From an uncultured Flavobacteriales bacterium (lineage in GTDB: Bacteria; Bacteroidota; Bacteroidia; Flavobacteriales_G; Salibacteraceae), in NCBI GenBank assembly GCA_937899835.1, contig CALCCE010000020.1:1-40201 (forward strand): a DNA stretch of 40,201 nucleotides, written 5' to 3'. The notes beneath the pieces were generated by a model, which had not been told where the DNA came from, did no database searches, and saw only the letters and a program-made list of their open reading frames with translations. Below are positions 1 to 7,877 of the stretch, piece by piece. The first letter of the stretch is position 1. Every line of letters begins with the position of its first letter. A program made the translations under genes and the position numbers.

Positions 1-681
1 CTGTTAGCTTCCAACTACATTCAAAGTTGGATTCGTCAAACCTTGTTGGTTTATCGAGCGGAACAAAACCTGGGAGATTCCGAAAAAGACGTTCAAAAAC
101 AAATTGAAGATTACCGAAACTCTTTATTGATTTATGCTTTTGAAAGGGAATTGGTAAGGCAAAAACTGGATACCAACGTTTCGGCAGAAGAGATTCAGAG
201 TTATTACGAAAATAACCAAGGCAATTTCGAGTTAAAAGACTACATCGTTAAGGTGTTTTACGTAAAACTGGAGAAGAATACGCCAGAGCTTGATAACTAT
301 CGGGAATGGATGGTTTCTAAAGATCCGGAAGACCGGGCAAAATTAGAGGATTATTGCCGCCAGTTTGCTGTGAATTTTTACCTCGACGACGAAAATTGGC
401 TCTACTTTGACGACTTAACCAAGGAGGTTCCGGTGAAGGAATTTAACATCGAAAAGTTCCTCAAAAACAGTAATTTGGTGGAACTTGAAGACGATCTTCA
501 TCTCTATCTGCTCAACGTAAAAGATTATCGATTGAAAGACAGCACTTCACCCTTGAGTTTGGAGCGTGATCGCATTCGAAACATCATCCTCAACCAGAGG
601 AAGGTAAGCCTGATCAATGAAATGAAGGAAACCATCTACCAAGACGCTGTTGGAAACAACCATTTCGAGATTTATAAGTAA
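1..681 (+). CDS. SurA/PpiC-like periplasmic chaperone, 5' truncated by the window
   Basis: The reading frame is open from base 1 and ends with TAA at 679-681, so the N-terminus (including any signal peptide) lies upstream of the window. The visible part is about 226 residues, highly charged and predicted mostly helical, with the alternating hydrophobic and acidic pattern of SurA N-terminal-like folding factors. A segment near the middle (YIVKVFYVKLEKNTPELD) resembles the start of a parvulin domain, but no complete parvulin core is evident. It lies 90 bp upstream of a full SurA-like gene on the same strand. In Bacteroidota such non-catalytic or degenerate paralogues commonly precede surA, and both probably help outer-membrane protein biogenesis. 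The family call rests on this context and general pattern; specific function is inferred. Confidence 0.6.
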   Translation: MLASNYIQSWIRQTLLVYRAEQNLGDSEKDVQKQIEDYRNSLLIYAFERELVRQKLDTNVSAEEIQSYYENNQGNFELKDYIVKVFYVKLEKNTPELDNYREWMVSKDPEDRAKLEDYCRQFAVNFYLDDENWLYFDDLTKEVPVKEFNIEKFLKNSNLVELEDDLHLYLLNVKDYRLKDSTSPLSLERDRIRNIILNQRKVSLINEMKETIYQDAVGNNHFEIYK

Positions 682-771
682 CCCTTGCCAAGCTTCCACG
701 TCTCATTTGATAAAAGTTTACTGTAACCCAATCAGCCCATCCGATTATATCCGCGTTTAACACGGACTTTC

Positions 772-2139
772 ATGAAACATTTATCACATTTTTTACTATT
801 TACGCTGGTCTCGCTCATAGGGCTAAATGCCATTGCGCAAGGAGACAAACAGGTTATTGACAAAGTGATTGCGGTGGTTGGCGACAATGTCATTCTTAAA
901 TCGGACCTGGAAAACCAATACATTTCTTTTTTGGGTTCGGGTGGAGAGGTTACCGCCAACACCCGCTGTGAGATACTGGAAGAGTTGCTCTTTCAAAACC
1001 TGCTTTTGAATCAAAGTAAGCTGGACAGTTTGGTTGTTTCTGAAGGGGAAATTCAAAACGAGATTGATCGGCGTTTGCGTTATTTTGTTAGCCTGTTGGG
1101 GTCAGAAGAACGCCTTGAAGAAGAGTATAATAAGTCTATTGTGGAAATTCGGGAAGAATTTCACGACTTGGTAGAAGACCAATTGTTGATTCAGCGGATG
1201 CAGGGTAAGATTACTGAAAGTGTGGAAATTACTCCTGCTGAAGTGAAAACCTTCTTCAATGACATTCCGAAAGATAGCCTGCCGCTCATTGGGGCAGAGG
1301 CAGAGATTGCTCAGATTGTAAAAGAGCCTCCGGTAAGTGATGAGGAAAAAAAGCGCGTGAAGTATGAATTGGAAGAGCTTCGGCAGCGGGTTCTCAAAGG
1401 TGAAAACTTCGGTACCCTGGCCTATCTCTATTCTGAAGATCCTGGTTCGGCACGTCAAAATGGAGAGCTTGGCTTTCTAAGTCGCACCCAGTTGGTTCCA
1501 GAATTTTCTGCCGTGGCTTTTAATCTGGCTCCTGGTGAGGTTTCCGACATCGTTGAAACCGAATACGGTTTTCACATTATTCAGGGAATCGCCAAAAGGG
1601 GAGAAACCATCAATGTGCGGCACATATTAAAAATCCCAAAGGTTTCTAACGCTGACTTAACCAAAGCCAAACGAGCACTCGAGAAAATTGCGGGCAGTCT
1701 TGTTCAATATGATACCCTCACCTTTGAATTAGCGGCAGGCCTTTATTCCGACGATAAAGAAACTAAGAATAGCCGTGGTATGCTGGTGAACCCTGGTGAC
1801 GGCACCACTCGTTTTCCGTTGGAGCAAATCGGACAAGCCGATCCGAGCTTGTTTTTTGTGGTAGATAAACTGGAGGTAGGGCAAACCTCTGATCCGGTGG
1901 TGATGCAAAAACCAGACGGCTCGCGTGCCTACCGATTGGTAAAGCTTATCAGTGTGACAGAACCTCATCGTGCCAACCTGGCACAAGACTATCAACGCAT
2001 CCACGATATGGCCTTGGCCCAGAAGCGGGAAAAAGCCATTACCGATTGGATCAATCAAAAGATTGGAAATGCCTACATTCGGATTGACGATGATTACGCC
2101 CAGTGTAGCTTCCAAAATTCCTGGGTGATGACCCAGTAA
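772..2139 (+). CDS. surA: SurA-like periplasmic peptidyl-prolyl cis-trans isomerase
   Basis: 455 residues. A signal peptide at 1-23 ends in LNAIAQ, placing the mature protein in the periplasm. Residues about 27-170 match the SurA N-terminal chaperone region, opening with DKVIAVVGDNVILKSDLE. Two parvulin (PpiC) domains follow: about 172-275, with YSEDPGSARQNGELGFLSR and EFSAVAFNLAPGEVSDIVETEYGFHII-type core elements, and about 280-395, opening NVRHIL. The second is the more divergent. SurA proteins chaperone unfolded outer-membrane beta-barrels and isomerise Xaa-Pro bonds. The ATG at 772 is chosen because the signal peptide starts there. A 24-bp gap to the MoxR gene suggests co-transcription. 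Known clients would include barrels such as the PorP/SprF protein at the other end of this window, but that link is only inference. Confidence 0.9.
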   Translation: MKHLSHFLLFTLVSLIGLNAIAQGDKQVIDKVIAVVGDNVILKSDLENQYISFLGSGGEVTANTRCEILEELLFQNLLLNQSKLDSLVVSEGEIQNEIDRRLRYFVSLLGSEERLEEEYNKSIVEIREEFHDLVEDQLLIQRMQGKITESVEITPAEVKTFFNDIPKDSLPLIGAEAEIAQIVKEPPVSDEEKKRVKYELEELRQRVLKGENFGTLAYLYSEDPGSARQNGELGFLSRTQLVPEFSAVAFNLAPGEVSDIVETEYGFHIIQGIAKRGETINVRHILKIPKVSNADLTKAKRALEKIAGSLVQYDTLTFELAAGLYSDDKETKNSRGMLVNPGDGTTRFPLEQIGQADPSLFFVVDKLEVGQTSDPVVMQKPDGSRAYRLVKLISVTEPHRANLAQDYQRIHDMALAQKREKAITDWINQKIGNAYIRIDDDYAQCSFQNSWVMTQ

Positions 2140-2163
2140 GAAACCCCAAAAAGAAACTGAACG

Positions 2164-3141
2164 ATGTCGGAATTGAATTTTTCGAGTGATGTAGAAGCCG
2201 CAAAGGCTTTCATGGGAAAATATGAAACCCTTAACCAAGAAATTGGAAAAGTCATTATAGGGCAAAAAGACGTTGTAAAAAGCGTACTGATTTCGGTCTT
2301 TTCACGGGGACACTGTTTGCTGGTAGGCGTGCCTGGCTTGGCTAAAACCTTGCTGGTAAATACCATTTCAGACGCTCTTGGCCTTGATTTCAGCAGAATA
2401 CAGTTTACGCCAGACCTGATGCCCTCTGACATCATTGGCTCAGAAATTCTCGACGAAAACCGGCAGTTTAAATTTATCAAAGGGCCGCTTTTTGCCAACA
2501 TCGTGTTGGCCGATGAAATCAACCGAACTCCACCAAAGACCCAGAGTGCCTTGCTTGAGGCGATGCAGGAGCGGGCCATTACTGCTTCCGGGCAAACTTA
2601 TCAATTGAGTAAACCCTTTTTCGTTTTAGCTACTCAAAACCCGATTGAGCAAGAGGGAACCTACCCTTTGCCCGAGGCACAGTTAGACCGTTTCATGTTC
2701 AACATTTGGGTAGACTATCCGTCATTCGAAGAAGAATTGGAGGTAGTAAAAGCCACCACCTCAGATCAGACGGTTACTGTCAACAAAGTATTGTCTGCCG
2801 AAGAGATTGTTTATTTCCAAGGGTTGGTCCGTCGTATTCCGATTGCTGACAATGTGTTGGAATTTGCAGTACGCTTAACCGGTAAGACCCGCCCCGACTC
2901 TGATATGGCTCCGGCATTGGTAAAAGAGTTTTTAAGTTGGGGAGCAGGTCCCAGGGCTTCACAGTATTTGGCCATCGGTGCGAAATGTCATGCTTTATTA
3001 AGTGGGAAATTCTCCCCCGATATTGAAGATGTAAAAGCAGTGGCGGTTTCTGTATTGCGTCATCGGATTGTACGCAATTATAAAGCGGAAGCCGAAGGAT
3101 ACTCTGTAGAACGAATCATTGAAGAGTTAACAACCGCCTGA
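2164..3141 (+). CDS. MoxR-family AAA+ ATPase
   Basis: 325 residues, the usual MoxR length. Walker A is GVPGLAKT (55-62), Walker B is IVLADEIN (113-120), sensor 1 is ATQNP (156-160), followed by GTYPLPEAQLDRF, a hallmark of the MoxR branch. The AAA lid follows at about 235-325. MoxR ATPases act as cytoplasmic chaperones, typically with VWA-domain partners, in the maturation of enzyme or envelope complexes. In many Bacteroidota MoxR heads a DUF58/VWA (Bat) cluster; here no such partner follows and the transcription unit ends at a terminator about 30 bp downstream. It lies 24 bp after surA on the same strand, so a link to envelope homeostasis is plausible but inferred. Confidence 0.92.
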   Translation: MSELNFSSDVEAAKAFMGKYETLNQEIGKVIIGQKDVVKSVLISVFSRGHCLLVGVPGLAKTLLVNTISDALGLDFSRIQFTPDLMPSDIIGSEILDENRQFKFIKGPLFANIVLADEINRTPPKTQSALLEAMQERAITASGQTYQLSKPFFVLATQNPIEQEGTYPLPEAQLDRFMFNIWVDYPSFEEELEVVKATTSDQTVTVNKVLSAEEIVYFQGLVRRIPIADNVLEFAVRLTGKTRPDSDMAPALVKEFLSWGAGPRASQYLAIGAKCHALLSGKFSPDIEDVKAVAVSVLRHRIVRNYKAEAEGYSVERIIEELTTA

Positions 3142-3171
3142 TCGGTTTTCAGGACAACCTAACACAGCAAG

Positions 3172-3200
3172 AGCGGAATCGAAAGGTTCCGCTTTTTTTT
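3172..3200 (+). terminator. Intrinsic terminator after the surA-moxR unit
   Basis: A 7-bp perfect stem (AGCGGAA at 3172-3178 with TTCCGCT at 3187-3193) with an 8-base loop runs straight into a run of T ending at 3200. It lies about 30 bp after the MoxR stop codon, as expected for a rho-independent terminator. Confidence 0.85.
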
Positions 3201-3340
3201 GGTTCTCTTCCAATGGTAAATGATCGTGTTTTGTACATCAAACCCGATTTATGTACCTCTCCAATTTTTTGATAGCGCCTATTTTAATCGACTCTTTCGC
3301 TGTTATCATTTAGCCACCAGTTTTGTTCTTCGACTAACTT

Positions 3341-3593
3341 TTAAACCATATTGTTGACCTGACGCCGTGAAAGGCGATGCTTGAACAACACTATGATGTC
3401 TTCCATTTCAGTGGGAGAATGGTCAGTGACATATTGAATCACTTTTTCAGAGTCTTGGCCCTCAATTTCTTCAATGAGCTTGGTATGGTCATCAGGGAGC
3501 CGAAAAGGGACTGAATAAATATTTCAGTTCCTCATTTACAATATGTAATAAAAGATTTACTCGAAGGCTATCCAAGGTGTTTTGCATCATCTC
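3341..3593 (-). pseudogene. Frame-disrupted fragment resembling the FCD effector domain of a GntR-family regulator
   Basis: On the minus strand, MMQNTLDSLRVNLLLHIVNE and ELKYLFSPF are encoded from the ATG at 3590, then the frame stops at about 3492. Skipping one base in the T4 run (plus-strand A4 at 3503-3506) continues the reading as FRLPDDHTKLIEEIEGQDSE and onward through EDIIVLFKHRLSRRQVNNMV to TAA at 3341-3343. The pattern D-H-x-x-L-I-E-x-I-E-x-x-D-x-E resembles the last helices of FCD domains of FadR/GntR-type regulators. The winged-helix DNA-binding half is absent: the GAPDH terminator lies just upstream. The simplest reading is a decayed remnant; a sequencing indel would explain the frameshift but not the missing N-terminus. 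The family assignment is from motif resemblance only. Confidence 0.4.
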
Positions 3594-3616
3594 TTCGGCA
3601 TAGAGAATAGAACAAA

Positions 3617-3653
3617 TAAAAAACGGGCTGCCCGAAAACCGAACAGCCCGTTT
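3617..3653 (-). terminator. Intrinsic terminator of the GAPDH gene
   Basis: A 10-bp perfect inverted repeat (AAACGGGCTG at 3621-3630 with CAGCCCGTTT at 3644-3653) and a 13-base loop lies 27 bp beyond the GAPDH stop. On the minus strand it is followed by a T-rich stretch (TTTATTTG). Confidence 0.85.
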
Positions 3654-3679
3654 GAAATCTAACGAAGATTCGACTTTGA

Positions 3680-5158
3680 TCAATAATAGATCAATCGACG
3701 AACTTTAGCAATGTATTTAGCCATCCGAATCACTTGCTTGGTATATCCAAATTCGTTGTCGTACCATACATACAGTACGATGTTTTTACCATCTGGGTGA
3801 ACCAAAGTAGCAGGACTATCAAATACGGAGCAACAGGTGTTGCCAATGATGTCGTTGGATACCAACTCTGGTTCAATCGAATAGTTGATTTGATTAACCA
3901 GGTCGCCTTCCAAAGCTGCTTTGCGCATGATGCCGTTCACTTCTTCCACAGTAGTGCCCTTTTTAACGGTTAGCATCAAGATGGCCAATGAGCCGTTGGG
4001 AGTAGGTACTCGAACGGCATTGGCCGTCAATTTATTAGACAACTCAGGGATCACCTTAGTCACCGCTTTTCCGGCACCGGTTTCTGTAATCACCATATTA
4101 ATGGCTGCAGAACGTCCACGCCGGGACTTTTTATGCATGTTGTCCAACAAGTTTTGGTCGTTGGTATAGGCATGCACCGTCTCGATGTGTCCTTTCTCTA
4201 CGCCAAGGTTATCTTCGATCACTTTCAGCACAGGCACAATAGCATTGGTAGTACAAGATGCAGCACTGTATAAGGTCTCGTTTTCAATGTCGAGCGACTT
4301 ATGGTTAACACCATAAACAATATTAGGTACTTCTTTACCCGGAGCAGTCAGCAACACTTTGCTTACCCCTAAAGCTTTCAGGTGCAGTCCCATGGCTTCA
4401 CGATCGCGATAAACCCCGGTGTTGTCAATCAGTAAGGCATCTTGAATCCCGTAGGACGTATAATCGATGGAAGAAGGATCTTTACTGGCGATCATCTTGA
4501 CGGTTTGTCCGTTGATGATCAGCGCTTTGTTCTCCAAATCTTCCACTACAGTGCCAGGAAATGGACCGTGAACAGAATCCATGCGCAACAGGGCAGCCCT
4601 TTTGATGATCTCTTTGTCGCTGTCTCCACGGGTAACAATAGCGCGAAGGCGCAACTGTTGACCTTTGCCAGATTGAAGCACCAACTCACGGGCCGCAAGG
4701 CGGCCGATGCGTCCAAATCCAAAAAGCACGACATCCTTTGGAACGATGGGCTCATTGTCAGTTGCTGCAAACTTGCTGAGGGTGTGACCCAAGAAATCGG
4801 CTGGTGTAGGAAATTCGTGTTGCACTTCCAACCACTCACCGGCAAGCTTACCAATATCGAGTTTGGAAGGGGCTAAGTCCATGTTCAGCATTTCACGTGC
4901 CAGGGCCGCAGTTTGATTAACGTGTATGGGCTTGCCCACCACATTATTCGCATAACGGTGCAATTGCAATACTTCAGAAATATTACGGTCCACAAGCGGG
5001 TTGCGAAACAACACGAGTTCCACTGATTTGTCAAACAACAGACGCCCGATCGAGTGGATCAGGTCTACTGCTTCTTTTTCCTGATTGACGTAGTCGTTGA
5101 GGCTGGTTTCGTAATTCGCATCCACCCCGTTCAGGGTGCCTGCATCACGGTTGGTCAT
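3680..5158 (-). CDS. gap: Glyceraldehyde-3-phosphate dehydrogenase, long form with N-terminal extension
   Basis: 492 residues, about 150 longer than a classical GAPDH. The Rossmann nucleotide-binding motif is GFGRIGR (147-153). The catalytic motif SAASCTTNA carries the nucleophile Cys302, with the partner His in the HAYTNDQ segment (about 329). The C-terminus WYDNEFGYTKQ is canonical. Residues 1-140 are a helical extension (FRNPLVDRNISEVLQLH) characteristic of the Bacteroidota long GAPDH class. It oxidises glyceraldehyde-3-phosphate to 1,3-bisphosphoglycerate, or runs the reverse. At the end of the second beta strand (RAIVTRGD) there is Thr-Arg where NAD-specific enzymes have Asp, which suggests NADP use (inference). 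It starts 32 bp after rpoD on the same strand and has its own terminator, so read-through from rpoD is likely. Confidence 0.95.
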   Translation of the reverse strand: MTNRDAGTLNGVDANYETSLNDYVNQEKEAVDLIHSIGRLLFDKSVELVLFRNPLVDRNISEVLQLHRYANNVVGKPIHVNQTAALAREMLNMDLAPSKLDIGKLAGEWLEVQHEFPTPADFLGHTLSKFAATDNEPIVPKDVVLFGFGRIGRLAARELVLQSGKGQQLRLRAIVTRGDSDKEIIKRAALLRMDSVHGPFPGTVVEDLENKALIINGQTVKMIASKDPSSIDYTSYGIQDALLIDNTGVYRDREAMGLHLKALGVSKVLLTAPGKEVPNIVYGVNHKSLDIENETLYSAASCTTNAIVPVLKVIEDNLGVEKGHIETVHAYTNDQNLLDNMHKKSRRGRSAAINMVITETGAGKAVTKVIPELSNKLTANAVRVPTPNGSLAILMLTVKKGTTVEEVNGIMRKAALEGDLVNQINYSIEPELVSNDIIGNTCCSVFDSPATLVHPDGKNIVLYVWYDNEFGYTKQVIRMAKYIAKVRRLIYY

Positions 5159-5190
5159 AGGAATAGATTTATGTAAGGATAGGGTTGAAA

Positions 5191-6057
5191 TTACTGGCCT
5201 AAGTAGGCTTTCAACAGGTTGCTGCGCGAAGTGTGGCGCAACCGTCGAACGGCCTTTTCTTTAATTTGTCGTACCCTTTCGCGGGTAAGATCAAACTTAT
5301 CTCCAATTTCCTCCAGGGTAAGTCCGTGCGGCAATCCAATTCCAAAAAATAGCCGGATAACGTCACGTTCCCTTTCGGTTAGGGTGAGCAGTGAGCGCTC
5401 AATTTCTTTTTGGAGCGACTCCTGCATCAAATGCGTATCAGTTTTAGGAGAATCTGTGTTCGGCAACACATCTGCAAGGCTGTGGGATTCACCTTCTTGA
5501 AAAGGGGCATCCATCGACACATGCCTCCCAGAAACCCGCATGGTATCTTGTACTTTTTCTTCAGGAACTTCGAGGGCCACCGCCAATTCTTCGGCAGAAG
5601 GAGGACGCTCGTACTCTTGTTCGAGTTTAGAAAATGCCTTGTTAATCTTGTTAAGAGAGCCTACCTGATTGAGCGGAAGCCGCACAATACGCGATTGCTC
5701 TGCCAGCGCCTGCAAAATGGATTGACGAATCCACCATACGGCATAAGAAATAAACTTAAACCCACGGGTTTCGTCAAAGCGTTGAGCCGCCTTAATCAAT
5801 CCAAGGTTACCTTCATTGATAAGGTCAGGCAGGGTAAGGCCCTGGTTCTGGTATTGCTTGGCAACGGATACAACGAAGCGCAAGTTAGCCTTAACCATCT
5901 TTTCCAAGGCGTTGGCATCTCCGGTTCTGATAAGACGAGCCAATTCCACTTCGTCCTCGGCGGTAATAAGGTCTTCCCGACCAATTTCCTGAAGGTATTT
6001 GTCCAGGGATTGGCTCTCCCGATTCGTGATGGATTTGGTGATCTTTAACTGCCTCAT
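5191..6057 (-). CDS. rpoD: Primary RNA polymerase sigma factor (sigma-70, RpoD/SigA type)
   Basis: 288 residues from the ATG at 6057. An upstream in-frame start exists at 6147, but the family begins with [18 protein letters not shown], the promoter-like element lies between the two starts, and the extra 30 residues look like untranslated leader. Region 1.2 is [12 protein letters not shown]; region 2 includes [16 protein letters not shown] and [16 protein letters not shown]; region 3 follows; region 4 carries the helix-turn-helix [20 protein letters not shown]. As in other Bacteroidota primary sigma factors, region 1.1 is absent. This factor recognises the TTTG / TAnnTTTG promoters of the phylum, and a match of that type lies just upstream of its own gene. 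GAPDH follows 32 bp downstream. Confidence 0.96.
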   Translation of the reverse strand: MRQLKITKSITNRESQSLDKYLQEIGREDLITAEDEVELARLIRTGDANALEKMVKANLRFVVSVAKQYQNQGLTLPDLINEGNLGLIKAAQRFDETRGFKFISYAVWWIRQSILQALAEQSRIVRLPLNQVGSLNKINKAFSKLEQEYERPPSAEELAVALEVPEEKVQDTMRVSGRHVSMDAPFQEGESHSLADVLPNTDSPKTDTHLMQESLQKEIERSLLTLTERERDVIRLFFGIGLPHGLTLEEIGDKFDLTRERVRQIKEKAVRRLRHTSRSNLLKAYLGQ

Positions 6058-6103
6058 ATTCTGCGAGATTTGTCGATTCGGTAACCCCCGAAAATTTATC
6101 CGG

Positions 6104-6134
6104 CAAAGGTAAGTTGGTTTTTTTTCAAAACCAA
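6104..6134 (-). promoter_or_regulatory. Candidate rpoD promoter of Bacteroidota type
   Basis: On the minus strand TACCTTTG (6111 down to 6104) matches the -7 consensus TAnnTTTG. TTGG (6134-6131) sits 19 bases upstream as the -33 element. The predicted transcript starts roughly 40 bases before the chosen rpoD ATG at 6057, which also supports that start. Confidence 0.6.
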
Positions 6135-6180
6135 CCGGGGTTTGCAATTCATTGGCCGGTTTTTTGAAACGGTTTTTAAA

Positions 6181-6213
6181 AAATTAAAGCGCTGTTTATC
6201 AGCGCTTTAATTT
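6181..6213 (-). terminator. Intrinsic terminator of htrA
   Basis: A perfect 13-bp inverted repeat (AAATTAAAGCGCT at 6181-6193 with AGCGCTTTAATTT at 6201-6213) with a 7-base loop lies 40 bp beyond the htrA stop. In the minus direction the stem ends in AAATTT followed by more T. Being nearly symmetrical, it could act in both directions, but only a minus-strand gene ends here. Confidence 0.8.
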
Positions 6214-6253
6214 GAACTTATGCAGACAACTTTGGTTCAGTATTTTTCGGAAC

Positions 6254-7720
6254 TTACATTCCAAATCCATAGTAGGCCTGAACCCCGTTGGGATAAACCC
6301 CTTCAATCAATACACCGCCCTTTTTTCCTTTTAGGGCTTCATTGAGTTCGTTGACATTATTCACCGGCTTTTTATCCACTTTGGTAATGATGAAGCCCTC
6401 TCGAATTCCTGAACTCATCAATTTGCCGCGCTGCAGGCGATTCACCTTTAAGCCGGTTTCGATTTTTAGTTTGCTTTTCTCTTCCTCTTCAAGGTTGGAA
6501 AACTCTGCGCCAAGGGCGGAAGATACTTCACTGATGTCCCGATCCATCAAATCAGTATTACCGTATTGATTCTTGAGAACCAAGGGGAATTCGAGTTCTT
6601 TTTCCTCCCGCTGTACTGTAACAATTACACTGTTTCCAGGACGAAATTTAGACAGCTGCTCCTGTAATTCGGGAACATCTTTTACTTCAACGTTTCCAAT
6701 TTTACGAATCACATCTCCTGACTCAATTCCGGCTTCTTTGGCTGCTCCATCACTGGTTACTCCTGCGATATACACACCCGACAAAACATCAAGATCTTCG
6801 GCTTCAGCCAGCTGAGCGTTTACATTTCTTATGGAGACGCCAATGAATGCTCGTTGAACCGTTCCAAATTCCATCAAGTCGTTTACTACTTTTCTAACGA
6901 TGTTGACGGGTACCGAGAAGGCATAACCAGCATAGCTACCGGTGTTGGATTTAATGGCCGTATTGATGCCGACCAATTCTCCTTGGGCATTTACCAAAGC
7001 ACCCCCACTGTTGCCAGGGTTCACTGCCGCATCAGTTTGGATGAACGATTCAACTGCTGAAATACCGCCTTGTGATTTGTTACGCAAGATGTTGATGTCT
7101 CTACCTTTAGCGCTCACTATTCCAGCCGTAACCGTTGATGTTAGGTTGAAAGGGTTACCGACGGCAAGTACCCATTCGCCTACTTTAACGCCGTCAGAGT
7201 TGCCATAAGGTACAAAGGGAAGGTCGTTGGCATCGATCTTTAGGAGCGCCAGATCCGTATTAGGATCGGTGCCAATGACTTCCGCAGTATATTCTTCATT
7301 GTTGTTCAGCGTAACCAGTACTTCGTTGGCTTTATCAATCACGTGATTGTTGGTGACAATGAAACCATCGGCAGAGAGTATCACCCCTGAGCCAGACCCC
7401 TGGGCCTGTTTTTGACCTTGACCGGGATACCCAAAAAAGTATTCCATGAGTGGATCGCCAGAGGTTTGCCTTTGAAACGATGTTTTTACATGCACTACCG
7501 CATTGATGGTACCTTCAGCTGCATTGGTGAAATCAACTGGTGTACCTGCCATGGAAGGAAGCCCAACCAATTGATTATTGGCGGACGATTGAAGATCGTT
7601 AGGTTCTTCTAAATTGGTTTGAACAATGACTTTTGGTTGCTCTTCCAGGAACTTGTATGTTCCCACCGAGACAAAACCGCCAATCATCGCAGCTAAAAAT
7701 AACCCTAAGTACTTTTTCAT
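6254..7720 (-). CDS. degP: HtrA/DegP-family periplasmic serine protease with two PDZ domains
   Basis: 488 residues from the ATG at 7720; an alternative start at 7768 would add 16 residues before the signal anchor MKKYLGLFLAAMIGGFVSVG and is less likely. The trypsin-like triad is His126 (IVTNNHV), Asp156 (NTDLALL) and Ser238 (AAVNPGNSGGALVN). PDZ1 spans about 291-385 and begins FIGVSIRN; PDZ2 is short and C-terminal (about 410-488), with EGFIITKVDKKPVNNVNEL. HtrA proteases degrade or refold damaged envelope proteins, and in other bacteria are induced by envelope stress. It is transcribed alone: a strong terminator follows and the next gene upstream diverges. DegQ-type naming is equally possible. 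Confidence 0.94.
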   Translation of the reverse strand: MKKYLGLFLAAMIGGFVSVGTYKFLEEQPKVIVQTNLEEPNDLQSSANNQLVGLPSMAGTPVDFTNAAEGTINAVVHVKTSFQRQTSGDPLMEYFFGYPGQGQKQAQGSGSGVILSADGFIVTNNHVIDKANEVLVTLNNNEEYTAEVIGTDPNTDLALLKIDANDLPFVPYGNSDGVKVGEWVLAVGNPFNLTSTVTAGIVSAKGRDINILRNKSQGGISAVESFIQTDAAVNPGNSGGALVNAQGELVGINTAIKSNTGSYAGYAFSVPVNIVRKVVNDLMEFGTVQRAFIGVSIRNVNAQLAEAEDLDVLSGVYIAGVTSDGAAKEAGIESGDVIRKIGNVEVKDVPELQEQLSKFRPGNSVIVTVQREEKELEFPLVLKNQYGNTDLMDRDISEVSSALGAEFSNLEEEEKSKLKIETGLKVNRLQRGKLMSSGIREGFIITKVDKKPVNNVNELNEALKGKKGGVLIEGVYPNGVQAYYGFGM

Positions 7721-7877
7721 ATCTCTATTAGTTTGTGGTGTGAGTTTTTTCGTTGGACTACTGATCAAAAAACGCGCCTAAATCCTTCATTGTTGCTGCT
7801 TGGCTGTTAAAGATTGTTAATCGAAAAAGGGCTGTCATTTTGCTAGAATGTAGCTGATTTCAGACCTTTAGCAAGTG

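Noticed and set aside
3201-3340. A small gene between the MoxR terminator and the FCD-like fragment
   Set aside because: All frames are broken by stops within short distances and no motif or start signal was found.
5410-6048. A 212-residue plus-strand open frame inside rpoD
   Set aside because: Antisense shadow of a conserved gene, with basic, domain-less composition.
6058-6147. A longer rpoD start adding 30 residues
   Set aside because: The extra residues are not part of the family and the best promoter match falls within them; the start at 6057 matches the conserved N-terminus.
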